Part shown: positions 40,801-53,760 of the stretch, piece after piece
Position numbering within the stretch: position 1 is the first letter of the stretch
Layout of the letters: every line of letters starts with the position of its first letter
From: Dermatophagoides farinae
Taxonomy: Eukaryota; Arthropoda; Arachnida; Sarcoptiformes; Pyroglyphidae
DNA length: 64,000 bases
Direction of reading: 5' to 3'
Assembly (NCBI RefSeq): GCF_024713945.1
Contig: NC_134679.1
Coordinates: forward strand, 5,709,001-5,773,000
The notes under the pieces: generated by a model
Seen by the model: the letters and a program-made list of their open reading frames with translations, nothing else
Databases searched by the model: none
What the model was told of the DNA's origin: nothing
Translations under genes and position numbers: made by a program

Positions 40801-42409
40801 AACTGTTACTTCTAAAAATTCCATGAACAGCAAATCGAAATAGAAATTGAAACAACAACAACAAAAAAAACTTACCAATTTAATTAATTGAAAAGATAAA
40901 TGAAGATCATATCAAGAGAAAAAAATCAGACCAAAAAATTTTTGATAAATAAAACCAGGATTACGATATATTGATTTAAGTATTTTTGATATCTTTGTGG
41001 TTTGTAAGCATATCCGTGATATATATGGTAATAATGGAAAAGAAAATTATTAAATTTCAATATAATCTAGGTATAATCAATAATATACATTAGAAGACAA
41101 AAGCCAGTGTTTTTTTTAGATATAAAAATACCTGTATTATCAATTTATTATTGATGGATAGATAAGGCATTTATGCAGATGAAATCATCAATTGTTCATT
41201 TGTTGGTTAAATAAGGCCATAAAAATTTTGGAATCACTTTTATTTCAATGAATTTTTTCACATATACACACACACACATCATCATCATCACCATTGAAAC
41301 TTAACATATACAAAACACACAAAAAGGGTAACAGGTGTGTACATGTGTGAGTGTGTTGAACACACACACACACCCACTTAAAAATGAATACAATATCCCT
41401 TGATTAAATGATGATGATGATGATGTTGTTTTAATTATTTGGTAAAGATAAATATTTTACATAAAAAAACATTTGTAATGAGCAACACACAGAATTACAA
41501 AACATTAAAATGGAATTCAATGGATGACGACTACTACGATGATGATGATGATGATTATAATTATAATTGAGTCCACCTATATCACGACGACTACGAAGCA
41601 ACAACAACAACAAAAAAGCAAGCCCAATCCATATAGCATAAATCAAGTAGATAGAAACATCATTTAATGATTGTTGTTTGTTGTTGTTGTCGATGCCTCT
41701 CCATATATATTATTATATTATGCATACAGATACACTTGTGATTTAGAATACACACAACATATTAGCAGCAGGCGCAGCAAGGTATAGCGAAAAAAAACCC
41801 ATTCATTTCATTTCAAACCTGCTGCTTCTACCTGTAATTTTTTTTTCCTGTCTCAATTCATTGACAAAGGCAGCAATAAAAGCAAATATTGAGCAAGCTA
41901 TTGTTGTATGTTTATAGCTATATTCAATAAAAATGGTAGTAGTAGTAGTAGTACGATTATAATAATGACGATGATTAAATGTGGTCGAACGTGGTAGTAG
42001 TGAATAATGTAGTGAATGACATTTATTTCTTGTTGATATCCCACTATTGTTATTTTGCTGCTAGTTAAAAATATGCAGCAAGTGTATTTTGTTACTGCTA
42101 CTTTTTGATAATGATTGAGGAATTTTTTTTTTGCACAGAAGAATTATAATCGTTAATCATAAAGTGATGAACACAATCGATACAATCGATTAATGCCTGA
42201 ATAATTTGAATTTTTAGAATTTTTTTTTTGATATAATTTGTCGAAAACAATTTCGTTTTTTATTGTAGGGAAAAAATTATCTTCTAAAAAAATAAAAGAA
42301 TTTGTTGGAATTTGTCTAAATGCTTTTCAATAGGATAAAAAGCAACACAAATGAACACAATCAATCAAAGAATGAGAGAAAATTAAAAAAAAAAAAAAAA
42401 AAGATAAGC

Positions 42410-43423
42410 TCATTTTTGTTTTTTGCCTTGTTGAACAACATAAGGAAATAGGAGACCATTATTTAGAAATGATTCTAATTCTTCTGGTAATGAATTTCGT
42501 TGCATCGAAAATCTAGCCTGAGCAATGGATGAATGATGTATGATAAATTTACATAAATATTGTAATGAACCATGTTGATCATCATTATCATTATTAAGAT
42601 AATCATAATCGATAATATATTGATATCGTGATAATGGTTTAACCAATGTTATTGTATGAAGTGATGCTTCATTATTTTGTAGACCACGTGAATAAAAGAA
42701 TATATTTTCGGCATTATTCTGGTTCATTGCATCCGAGATCAGATCATATAGTGATTCGCTACCATCGATTTCTTCTTTACAACTATTCGAATCATTCGAA
42801 TAGAATGCAAATAAACCATTTGAACATTCAATACGAGTATGAAGTGTTTTTCCATTCGAACGAAAACTTAATGAATAAAGAAATCGTTGATTTGAACTTT
42901 TACGAACCAAAAATATTCCTTCTTCTCGTCCTCTTAATAAATTTTCGGCATCTCGTCGTGATATATCACCCCAATACCAACCATAACTGAGGAGTTCATT
43001 ATTGTCGGAATTTTTTAAATTTTCCAATGTTTTTGATTCAACCAACTGATCATTTTGTTGTTGTTGTTGTTCATTTTGATTCGATTCATGTTGTTCAGTA
43101 TTAGTTTCGGCATTCACTTTATCTGGAACAACCGATTCCGTCACCGTTGATATCTCTTCACCATTATTATTATTATTATTATTCAATGATTTGTCAACAA
43201 TTTCACCCAATTCTTCTGGGCCTATTTGAACAACTCCAGTAACTTCGGGTACTTTTTCTTTAGACAATGGTGTTGGATCCGAAATAACAACACGATTCTT
43301 TTTATTTGATTTAAATAAATGTCTTAACGTTTCATGCCATGATTGAGATTTTTTACTTTGATCAGCAACGACGATATTTTCATCATTGTCATCGATTGAT
43401 GTTATACATGACAAGAACTTCAT
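42410..43423 (-). CDS. Suppressor of cytokine signalling protein (SOCS6/7-like)
   Basis: An intronless 337-residue coding region from ATG 43423. Residues 1-145 are polar, with Asn and Gln runs. Residues about 148-262 are an SH2 domain (WYWGDISRRDAENLL, then GIFLVRKSS with the phosphotyrosine-binding Arg at about 174, then LHTRIE). Residues about 285-326 are a SOCS box (SLQYLCKFII, then LPEELESFL), which recruits Elongin B/C and Cullin5 to ubiquitinate phosphotyrosine-bound targets and damp JAK/STAT or receptor tyrosine kinase signalling. WYWG plus LSFRSxGxTxHTR is closest to the SOCS6/7 group; SOCS36E or SOCS4/5 type remains possible. A 5' leader exon ending at 43637 (followed by GTGAGT on the minus strand) probably precedes it. 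Confidence 0.88.
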   Translation of the reverse strand: MKFLSCITSIDDNDENIVVADQSKKSQSWHETLRHLFKSNKKNRVVISDPTPLSKEKVPEVTGVVQIGPEELGEIVDKSLNNNNNNNGEEISTVTESVVPDKVNAETNTEQHESNQNEQQQQQNDQLVESKTLENLKNSDNNELLSYGWYWGDISRRDAENLLRGREEGIFLVRKSSNQRFLYSLSFRSNGKTLHTRIECSNGLFAFYSNDSNSCKEEIDGSESLYDLISDAMNQNNAENIFFYSRGLQNNEASLHTITLVKPLSRYQYIIDYDYLNNDNDDQHGSLQYLCKFIIHHSSIAQARFSMQRNSLPEELESFLNNGLLFPYVVQQGKKQK

Positions 43424-44158
43424 ATCTTGATTTCGGTGAATTTAAAAAAAAAATTAATTCCAACGATTTTATTTACATTCAATTAGCACACACTGCAGCG
43501 ATCGGTGATGATGAGATCAACTATACACACAAATAAATTGAATTGCAATTATTGTCATTTCTATTGAAAACAAAATAATAATTATCGGTTCATGATGACA
43601 ACAGCTATAATAAAATCACATATATATAGTACTCACCGGTTTGGAATTCAAGATCCAAGCAACAAGTGGTTGGTGTTCTATATATTTGATCATCATCACA
43701 TAGTATCCAAGACCACTCCTAACCAACTATCGATTGTCAGTATGGAAACATCGTTAATCATCGATGGTGATGGCATTTGAAAATGTAATTTTTTTTTCTT
43801 AAAATTCAGAATTTTGTATATTTTCCAGATATGAATTTTTAATAAGAAAATTCAATGAGCAAAAAAAAACATAGTGAAAGTTTATTCAATTTTTTTGTTG
43901 AATTAAAACAATTTACAGAAAAAAATGTGGGTATATTTTTCAACTAGAATTACACTAAAAAAAAAATTGAATTCTTTCAACAACAACAACAACATGAATG
44001 AAACGAATAGAATAAATGAGTGCTGATGTTTACCGAAAACAAAACAGATCATCATATCAACCCTAAACGATTTAAATATTTTAAATTTTTTATTTAATCT
44101 GATTATATGTGTCAAGCATGTTTGTTTGTTTGTTTGTTTGGAATTAAAGCATAAAAAA
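43424..44158. other. SOCS 5' leader and CARMIL 3' UTR
   Basis: Holds the likely SOCS leader exon (donor GTGAGT just below 43637 on the minus strand), its promoter, and the CARMIL 3' UTR with a minus-strand AATAAA at 44089-44094. A 62-residue plus-strand open frame at 43592-43780 overlaps this leader and has no recognisable feature. Confidence 0.45.
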
Positions 44159-47100
44159 TCATTTATTAGCATTAGAATTCATTAATGATAATTCAAATTT
44201 TGCACCCAACATTCCAACCATTGATTTAGGTCGTTGCTTTGATGATGATGGTGTTGATGTTACACTTTTATTATTATTATTGCTGATATTTTGTGATTGA
44301 TTTTCTTTTGAGCTGATAATTTCATTATTATGATCATCCGTTGGACTTGTTATTGAATGTTTGGATGGTGATTTATGAAGATCACCAAACATTGTTGCAC
44401 GTTTAGCAACCGATATTGATGAACTACCATTATTGTCAGTGTCTAAACTTTGTTGATGTTGATGTATAATTGGTTGTTTTGTGTTATTATCATCAATATT
44501 TTCTAGGCTAGATTTATTCTCCAATGTCGATGCAAATGTTAGTTGTTCATTTGATACAGGTGTAGAATTATATGAACGTTTCTCTTGAATTGCTTTCATT
44601 TCGGCCAATAATTCATTATGTTGTTGAATGTCACCAACACCATTTGGTGGTAATGGACTATGAACACGGCTACCATGTAAATCATTTGAATCACTACAAA
44701 TGGAAACATGTTCACCACCACCAGCTGATCGTCTGGCACCAAAAATGATCGGTGAATTCGAACGAATCAATTCTTCATTCTGTTTTGCTGTTATTGGTTT
44801 ATCTAATGATTGCATTTTAATTGGATATTGTTGTTCCATAACCATGTTGGTTGATTGTTGTTGTTCACTTTGAGATTTAAAACCTAGTTTTCGTAAAATT
44901 TTTCGAGGTTGTGGTTGAGGTTTATTTGGTTGTTGTTGTTGATAGTTTTGTTGAAGTAATTGATCCATATCTTCGATTGAAGCATTCGATGATGAATTAT
45001 TCATCAATGATATTGATGGGAAAAAATTATCCAATCCTTCATCTAGTTTTGAAGTGGTAGGAATATTATTAACAGGTTGCTGTTCTTTGTTGTTGATTGT
45101 TTTTGAATCAACAATTGCAACTCTTGTTGGTGCACGTGTTTTACGATTCCTTGGACGCATTTTAGTTAGATGAAGATTTGGTTTTGTTTGTAACATATCA
45201 GTGCTATTTAGACTAGTATCATTTGATGATTGTTCATTACGATTAAGTAGATCGGAAAAATCTTCATTCGGAACAATATCACCATCCAGAACGGATTGTG
45301 GCCGTAATTTTCTTATATAAACATTCTGCCTCTTTTGATTACCAAGTTTAGGTGTTGCCTATTTTCAACAATAAAAACAAAAATAAAATTATTATTATAA
45401 TGAAAAATAACAAAAAAAAATAATAATAATGGTTACACAAAATGCGGATGGAAAGTATTTTACTTACAAGATTAAGCCAAGCTAGCCACTTTAATGGTAG
45501 CAATGTGTGTTTGTATGAGTGGAAAAAAAAGGAAATAACAAAGAATGGACAAGACAAGTAAGAGTAAGAGTAAGTGAATACAGTATATAATAAATTAAGA
45601 ACATTGATAATGGAAATAAAAACAGTGAATACTTACAATTACATTATCACCACCATCTGATTCAAGCATTTTTGGATCCTGTTTCGATAAGCTCAATAAA
45701 TCATTTGAATCTTGTGAGCTACAATATGATTCAATCCATGTTTGGCTTCGAAGATCTGATGGTGTAACACTTCGAATTGATGGACCACCAACACCATTAC
45801 TATTTCCATTAGAATGAATATGACGATTATTGTTGCTGATGGTAGTCGTCGATTTTAAATCACAGCCATCAATCATTTTCTGAGTATTCAATAAACACCG
45901 ATTCATTTCGATCAAAACTTTATTACAAATTTGACTAGCTATTGTATTGAGAATCTGTTCCAATTTTATGGACCATTGTGTACCGGCTGCTTCGGTAAGG
46001 CACAATTGAAAATATTCCATCGATGGTATTAATGACGTTTGAGCAGAATTGATGCTGATAATTGAATTTTTATACAATTCACGAAGATCACCTTCAAGAT
46101 GTTGACTATGAAAAAATACGCTTTGGAAATTCATCTTTGATACATTGAATGATTAATTCTGAAACTGATGAAACTTGACCTTCAAATGAACGTTTTAGTT
46201 CACGTGAAAATTCCAAAATAGTTGCTTCAATTGGACGTGAAACTGAAATCGATGAAAATCTTCGTCCATAACTATCTTGTAATGATGACAATCCATTCAT
46301 TGTTTGCGTTGTATTTGAATAAACTTCTTGTACTTTACTATAAAGTGATCGCATATTACGTACATCATGTAATAGATTTTCAATTCTGCCAACATAATCA
46401 TTCGAAGTGGAAAAATTACAATCGGCCATAATTGTTTTATCCAGATTCGAATGGGAACTAATGTCAATCGAATCCAATGACGGCATACGATTTTGTTGCT
46501 GTAATGATGATGATGATGCCTTTTCGCGTAATAGATTTTGCAATTGTATGGCAATTTTTTCGATTGTTGTAAATAAATTATTGTCAACGGTGAAATGTGA
46601 ATTTTGTAGATTATGTAGCCGCATGTTACGTAAAGCGGCCGTTTGTGGTAGATTATTACGACGTATAAATTCCTGAATTTTATTCACAGCCGCTTCAGTA
46701 CGTTCTGGCATTTTCATCATTGCAGCTTGTACATCTTGTATTGGTATTGGAAGATATTTCAATGTATAGTTACGTTCAAGAGCATAAGCTATGTCAATAA
46801 ATCCAGATGTAGGCGTTAGATTACGATCCAAATAAATTGTTTCAAGATGATTGTTCACTTGAAGTGCTTTGGCCATTGTTTTTGCACCAACTAATCCAAT
46901 TAAATTTCCTGAAATATCAATATTGATCAATGATTGATTCGAACCAAGTGCATTCAAAATGATTGAAGCATCAGAACGTAATTTTGAATCAATCAATGAT
47001 AGTGATTCAATGGAACAATCCGGATCTTGTAGTAATGTGACGAATGCATCTAAAACTTTTGGCAAATGTCTAAAAAGAAAACAATTTTTTTTAATGAAAG

Positions 47101-50100
47101 TATATAAAAAATGAGAAAAAAAACTTACTTGGCTTTAATATTGTTGAAATTGCGACCAATCGATAGATATTTGATTGATTTGTTTTTACCAATGGCACCA
47201 ACCACTTGAATAAGATCCATATCCAATCCATTGTCACTGAGATCCAAACCGGACACACATCGAATATCTGCAAGACAAAGTTCAAGTACAGCAGCACCAT
47301 TCGATTTAAATTCATTTGATGAAAGATTAATTCGAAGATCAGCAGCGGATTCATTGCATGCTAAACCAAGTAATATGGCTTTGAGCGCTTCAGTTGGCAA
47401 TCTATTATGCGACAAATTCAATGTACGTAAAAATATTGCAGTAGAGAAAAATTTTTTGATCGAAACAGGCACTATCAAATCTTTATGACTGGATTTTTTT
47501 CCACTAAACTGATTTCGTGATAAATTCAGATGAACTAGATTATTGGTACATCCATGTAGGAGTGCACCAAAAACACTATCAAGATTGCAATCGGTTCCGG
47601 ACAGATCAAGATGGGCAATATTGTTTGGTTGAGCCAGAAAATTATAAAGTTTCTATATAAGGAAAGTATCAAAAAGAAAAAAATTAATAAAGAAAATGAA
47701 CAAAGACGATGGAATGTAACTTACGGATAAATCATCTTTAAAATAGTTATCACTCAAATTAAGATAAGTTAATGTCGAAAACATTGATTTATTTAAATAA
47801 AGTGATTCGGATAGTTCAGAAATACCTTTGGATGTAATACCACAATGTGAAAGATTTAAATGTACAAGACCTTTGTACATTAATTTTGCTGACGATGTTA
47901 TCGTATTCGTATTATTGTTATTATTCAATTGTGGTTGACTAATTTGATTTGAACATGTAGAAAAATTCAATGATAATGATGAACTGAGATCTTCGGATGA
48001 ATTATTCATTATAGAATTGGCCATATGGAATGATTTGGCTACAAATGATGTCATATTTTTCAATCCTTTATCTTCAATGGAATTGTTGGATAAATCAATA
48101 ATCTGTATCGATGTTTGATTATTCAATAACATTGCCTGAAATAATTTATTAACAAAATCTGCTCGAATACCAGTATTATCTAAATATAGTTCTTCTAGTC
48201 TAGTTGATCGACGAACAAGATTGACAATTAATTCACATATTTGATCACTACCCGATTGGCTATTATTAACAATTTTAACATTTGAAACACGAAATTTGGT
48301 AAAATATCCATTATAGGTTAATGCAGCAATAAGTGGTTGAAGATCTTTCAAATCAAGATGTTCGAAATCCAATATGGATAGCTCAGTATTATTATGAGCA
48401 GCATATATTGTATCAATATCCCAGGCAACTTCTTCTCTATATGGCACACCATAATAATCACAAAAACAAGCATATTGATTGGAGAAACCACCGCATGGAT
48501 GATCATGTGAACGGAAACGTAGTTTCTCTTCCACCAAATGCACATATTGATAAATATTATCCAAACGTTGACGTGGTTCAACAAAAAATCGTCGTATAAA
48601 CGATTCGAATGGAATGTATGGAAACAATTGTTTCAATGAACTAATCAAATGACAAATGATTAGATTGACTTCTTCTTGATTTGGATCACATGATTGGAAG
48701 CAATATGGATGCTTTGGATCATTCGAACGAAAACCCAATGTTAAACGATCTGGTTGTCGTGATTCAATTAGATTCAGATCAATCAAATTATATGAATGTT
48801 CCAATTTTGGTGTTCCACCTTTCACTGTGAATAAATACAGTCGATATTGTGTAAATATTAATAAACGATTTTCAAATTTATCTGTCTTCAATTCCAATTT
48901 GAGCATTGCTTTATGGGTTAATTTAATGTTTGGACCAATTATGTTTGCAACATGTTCTATAATTTTCAAAAAGAGAGAGAAAGAAAGAAAGAAAAAAATT
49001 AAAAATGAATTATTATGAAATTAAAAATTCAATTTCAATGTCAATGATTGATTGATTGGATTTGTTTCATCATCATCATCATACTCATCCAATGATGGTC
49101 CATTTGATGAACATTATTATTATTCTTATTGGTTGACAGAAAATGATGTTTTGTCATCATCATGCAAAGATGCAAAGATGCATTGAATTTTTGAAACAAT
49201 AACAAATTGGATATTTATTTCAATGTGTGTGTGTGTGTGTGTGTGCGCGCATCATATATTCAACATTATTCAATTGGAATGATTGATTTGATTAATGTTG
49301 ATTGTCTAAATGATGATGATGATGATGATAAAAAAATGTCAAATCGATTGATTTGACATTTTTTTTTGTTGTTGTATTGTTGTTTTGTATGCCCAATAAT
49401 GATTGATTGACAATCAATCACATGTTATTGAATACTTTATTTATAGCAGTAAATAATAATAATAAAAAAACGCCAAAAAACATTTTCTCAAAATCAACAA
49501 TATTGTTGTTGATGCGCAACAATATTGAAAATATCATTTACCAACACAATTTTATTTATTGGAATATTTTTTTCCATTGATAAAGCATCGATTATCGTGG
49601 TGATGAACAATGAAAAACAATTGATAAAACAAAACCTATGACTCTGTTTACATTGATTATGTGTCGATTAACAATTTTGTCGATCAAATAATTTTTTGTT
49701 ATTGTTGTTGTCATTGTCATTTGTGTTATTAAATCTCCAACGCAATATAATAATGATGATAATAAATCGTAAATAAATATATATGCATCTGGATATTGTT
49801 GAATGACGACAATCAAAAAAAAAAAACAAGCCAAAATTTTCTTGGATAATAATAATTGAACAAACAGCACACAGCAAACCACGTGTTGAATGGAAAAAAA
49901 ATTCAAGGACTTTTTAAAATTTCATTTCTTTTTTAATAACAATTATTTGTTGATGCTACAACCAACCAAAAAGAAAAAGAAAAAAGAAATTTCACAATTT
50001 AACGAATCAAACAATTAATTATTATTGATGTTAATCAATAATTAAGAATAAATTAATTGCAATGACAACAACAAAATTCAATTCAAATGTTACCTTGACA

Positions 50101-51761
50101 TTTTATAACAATTGAAAAAATCCATTCAAAAAAAAGTTGTTGGGAAAATTGTATTTTTTTCAAACGAACGACAACAACAAAAATACCGAATTTATAAAGA
50201 CAATTTAAATGTTGAACAAGAAAAAAATCCACATGATATTCAAACAAACAAACAAACAAAAAATTCACTCGCAAGTCTTGAGAAAAGAAAAACAACAACA
50301 ACAGTGATTATTATGGTAGGCGAAATGAAAATAAACATTTCTAAATGACCAAAAAGAAAAAAATCCCGTTTCGTTTCAACCATAATAATGATGATGATTA
50401 TTCAAATTAATTACCTTTTCATAACGTTCTATTGTCCTCTATTGTAAAAAAGGGTGAATAAATCTTTTCTTTCGTTTCGTTTCTGGATCATTCGCCCTCA
50501 CACACACAAATACAATCAATGATAATTATTATAATTATATAAACGGGAAAAAAAAGATATTTTTTCTAACAAGAAAAAAAATGAAAAATGAAACTTACAC
50601 CGACACACACATAAACACATGCATAGCTTTTAATCAAAGTTAAACGAAGAAGAAAAAAAATTAATATCATCAACAAGTATATATGGCAAAAATCTTTAGG
50701 TAAATCTCATATTTATAATCCATGATGATAGAATTCATTGAATCAACAGAAAAACTTTAAATGTGTACTTTCTTTATAGCTGGAAAAAAATTCTCTCAAT
50801 GGAAAATATAGCAGAGTTATTTCAGCTATATATTCTAGTTTGTTCATCAGATTTCGTGATGATGATGATGATGATGATGCATATGCATTGGATTTTTGAT
50901 AATTTCCACTTTATTCATTCATTTCATCATGAACAAGATGTTTTCAATGGTCAATGTTCTTTCATCAAACGTGTTATTGTTGTTGTATACATGTATCGAT
51001 TAGTTTGTGGCTGGAGGTATATGTAGATGAAGCTGTAAGGATGATGACCATTATATCTAAATCTGATGATGATAATCAGGTTCATCTAGCAAACACCGGT
51101 TGTTATACACACACACACATACATACACAGATATATAGAAAATAAAATACCTAGAGTGCAATGCCATGTTAATCATCAAATAATCCAGCTATGGTTATTA
51201 CATCATCATCATCATCATGGTCAAATTAATTTGATCAGCTATAAACACATTAACTATTGTTTTTTTTTAAATTTAAATGACTATAATTCACTATGATTAT
51301 ATGAACGAAATAAACTAAAATGACCCATTTAACCAGCCAGAAAACTTCTACTACTACACAATTATGATGAATACAAAAAAGGGCGAAAAAAACAATCCTA
51401 AAAAAGGCTAGGCATTTTTAAACTTTGAAAAAATAAAATACCAAAAAAAGAAAAAAAAAACTCCAAAACAATAAACACACACACATATAGTAAATATGAG
51501 GATTGTCTCCGTGTTTTACATGTTTCAAAATCTTTTTCTAAATAATTTGATCAATCACATTATGATTTTTTTTCAATGATAATTTTTGTACAAACCTTCA
51601 ATTTCTTTGGTAATGTTCATCGTTTGATTATTATTACGTTTCATACTGCCAGATTTTTGTTGTTGTTGTTGTTGATTTACAATTGTTGTTGATGATGATG
51701 ATGATGGCGGTGGTGTAGTTGTAGCCATTGTTGTTGTTGTCGTTGATGATAAATTAGCCAT
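44159..51761 (-). CDS. CARMIL: CARMIL: capping protein, Arp2/3 and myosin-I linker (LRRC16 family), with an apparent frameshift
   Basis: Regulates actin assembly by binding and allosterically inhibiting capping protein. Minus-strand exons are 51761-51596, 48956-47725, 47652-47129, 47069-45637 and 45358-44159, about 1517 residues. Residues about 55-170 are the non-canonical PH domain. GPCGGF-like PCGGFSNQYACFCDYYG, REEVAWDIDTIY and DLQPLIAALTYN open the 16-repeat LRR horseshoe, which continues with NLSHNRLP, LLGLACN, DLSDNGLDMDL, GRNFNNIKAK and ALGSNQSLINIDISGN. The tail has the capping-protein motif (LHLTKMRPRNRKTRAPT), the DEGLDNFF site and the CSI motif LLAEMKAIQEKR. Exon 47069-45637 contains one extra base near 46111-46116: without it the helical dimerisation domain reads straight through. 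The first intron is 2.6 kb, the others 59-278 nt. Confidence 0.93.
45468..45488 (-). other. Possible 21-nt CARMIL microexon
   Basis: Within the 278-nt intron between CARMIL exons 4 and 5, an AG acceptor after CATTAAAG, 21 in-frame bases (WLAWLNL) and a perfect GTAAGT donor follow each other. Flanking exons join in phase 0, so inclusion would keep the frame. Confidence 0.3.
46106..46134 (-). other. One-base frameshift site inside CARMIL exon 4
   Basis: The upstream frame (ending CIKDEFPKRIFS, then TAG) and the downstream frame (HSQHLEGDLRELYKNS onward) overlap here, and both read as conserved CARMIL helical-domain sequence. A run of six A on the plus strand (46111-46116) is the obvious indel site. 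No donor in the correct phase exists in the preceding about 100 nt that could remove the TAG by splicing. Confidence 0.75.
48957..51595 (-). other. First intron of CARMIL
   Basis: A 2.6-kb non-coding intron containing GAAA repeats near its acceptor (48970-48995), a TG tract at 49226-49245, a perfect 16-bp hairpin at 49330-49365 and ATG repeats near 50858-50880. No coding segment is recognised. Confidence 0.65.
49330..49365. repeat. Perfect 16-bp inverted repeat (hairpin) in CARMIL intron 1
   Basis: Left arm A7-TGTCAAATC (49330-49345), a 4-nt GATT loop, and right arm GATTTGACA-T7 (49350-49365). The arms are exact reverse complements. As RNA this would be a tight stem-loop. Confidence 0.85.
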
Positions 51762-53760
51762 TCTTTTTTCTATTCATCAGAACGGACAATGTCTCTTTAG
51801 TAAATTGAAAGAAAATTTCGTATAGTCGTTCTGTATCAAATTAACACATGTCAAATGACAAAAAATTGACTTTTGTTTTAATTAATCAATCAAATTTCTT
51901 TTTCCAACAAAAAAAAATGAATGAATGAATGAATGGATGAATGAGCAAATTAAATTTGAAATAATAATGTTGATATAATTGGCACTAAAACACAAACACA
52001 ATGATGATTTATAGGAAGCATTTTTATAATCAAAACAACAACAACCACACATAAACACACTAAAAGAGAGTGAAATAAGAAGATAAAGATAAAAAAACAA
52101 GTTAATCATTGATCATGATGATGTTAGTCATTGGTAAGATGATGATGATGATGATTGCAATAAACATGCAATACCAAACAACATATTGGCTTAACTTACA
52201 TTAACTTGTATCTTTTTGGTTGTTGTTGTTTTTATATTTTATTTAACATCTGTTTTTATATGAATGATTTTCATGAATGTAGAAAAATGCAATTGATCTG
52301 TTGTTGTTATTGTTGATCATATAAAATCGATAATGTTCAAATGATTATCTCTCGTCAACACGCTGCCATTCTTTTTTTCATTGTATCCTAATAATAATCA
52401 TTGATCTGGTTGGCTGGAGATGATTGAAAATTTTTTTTTATCTTCATTTCTGACACAGGAACGGAACAGCAACGGAAAAATTTCATTTTTCGACCATATT
52501 TCAGTTGAGTTTTGATTGGATTTCTATTTATTTATCTCATCATTCATATCAAATCACTATCAATATGTCGTTTGTCGATGTGTGTGTGTGTGTGTGTGTG
52601 TCACTCATAGATTTATTTGGATTAATAAATCACATTTCAAAATATACGATATAATAGGTGCCGTCATGACAATCTTTTATTTGTAAACAGGAAAAAAAAA
52701 TATTGTCTTTTAACAATTTATAACACATAAAAAAGATGAAAAAATTTATTCCTGGTTACTTACTCGATGTGTGTGTGTGTGTGTTGAGTAAAGAAATTTT
52801 TCATTGGTTCTAAACAAAAAAAAAAATTTCTGTAACAACAAAGCACTTGCGCTTATCTCTACGATGGATAATCATCATCATCATCAATTGAATGAAAATT
52901 GTGTTTGTAGAGAGTTCAAAGACAAACATACACCACATAGTAAAATGAAAAAGATCCAAGAGAATATATTCCCTTTAGATGACGTAAATTTTCGTATTTT
53001 TTGAAACATTCACATATAATATAGGGAAAATAATAAATTGTGGATTATATAGATATATATGACGATGTTTTTTTTGCACCCATCACACGATTCATCCATC
53101 CATGGTCATTATGGATCGAATCATAGTTATTCTCTGGAAGAATAAAAAGAATTATATGGTAGAATTTTTTTTTCACATTTAAAAGAATCGATGTTGATGT
53201 TGTTCGCCACACACGCACACACACACACACACACACATCGTTTGACAAGCCAACAAAAAAACATTGAACAATTTTTGGACAACGCGCGCGCCTTTGAGTC
53301 CATCAACAAAAAAAAGAACGAAGAAATGGTAATGATTTTTTATTCGAAGAAAATATACATTTCTTTGGGTAGAAGTCAAGCAAGATCCTACACATTTTTT
53401 TATATATAAATAAAAAAAGAGATACTGAATACTGCCACCACCACCACCACCACCAACCAAAATATAATGTTGGAATGTAGAAAACAGAAAAAAAAGCTGT
53501 GTGTTCCAGAACCACTCCTGAATTTGATGTTAATTTAATTTTATCACTATATACTTCCATCTATTGGTAAAGAATCGAAACAGTATGTCAAGGAAATCTT
53601 TTTTGTAAACAATAAATGAAAATTCTTAAAGAAATTTTTCCGGATAGTAATTTTATTTTTTTTTTTTTAGTGTTGTTTTTATTGCTGTCTGACCTTTGTT
53701 TTTAGTTTTGATGATTTTTTCATTTTTTCCTTTGATTGATTGGTTAATTCATCAAAAATA
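51762..53760. other. Divergent intergenic region between CARMIL and NDUFB9
   Basis: About 2 kb with TG tracts (52579-52600 and 52769-52784), CA (53214-53237) and CCA (53436-53456) repeats and poly-A/T. No gene is recognised. It should contain the promoters of both flanking genes. Confidence 0.55.

Larger units (their letters stand above)
34520..42200. other. Long gene-free, simple-repeat-rich region
   Basis: About 7.7 kb between the 5' end of RhoGEF2 and the 3' end of the SOCS gene. It contains CA/TG tracts (for example 34570-34585, 35441-35464, 36019-36043 and 36246-36265), ATG/CAT runs, a 21-A run at 37113-37133, GA runs near 38605-38624 and an imperfect inverted repeat near 37755-37840. 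Open frames are repeat translations. It may hold the RhoGEF2 5' UTR and promoter. Confidence 0.6.

Noticed and set aside
43592-43780. A 62-residue plus-strand frame between SOCS and CARMIL
   Set aside because: It overlaps the probable SOCS leader exon on the other strand and has no recognisable feature.
46106-46145. A 38-nt GT-AG intron explaining the CARMIL frame break
   Set aside because: The candidate donor is in phase 1 whereas the downstream frame needs phase 2, and 38 nt is shorter than every other intron in the window.
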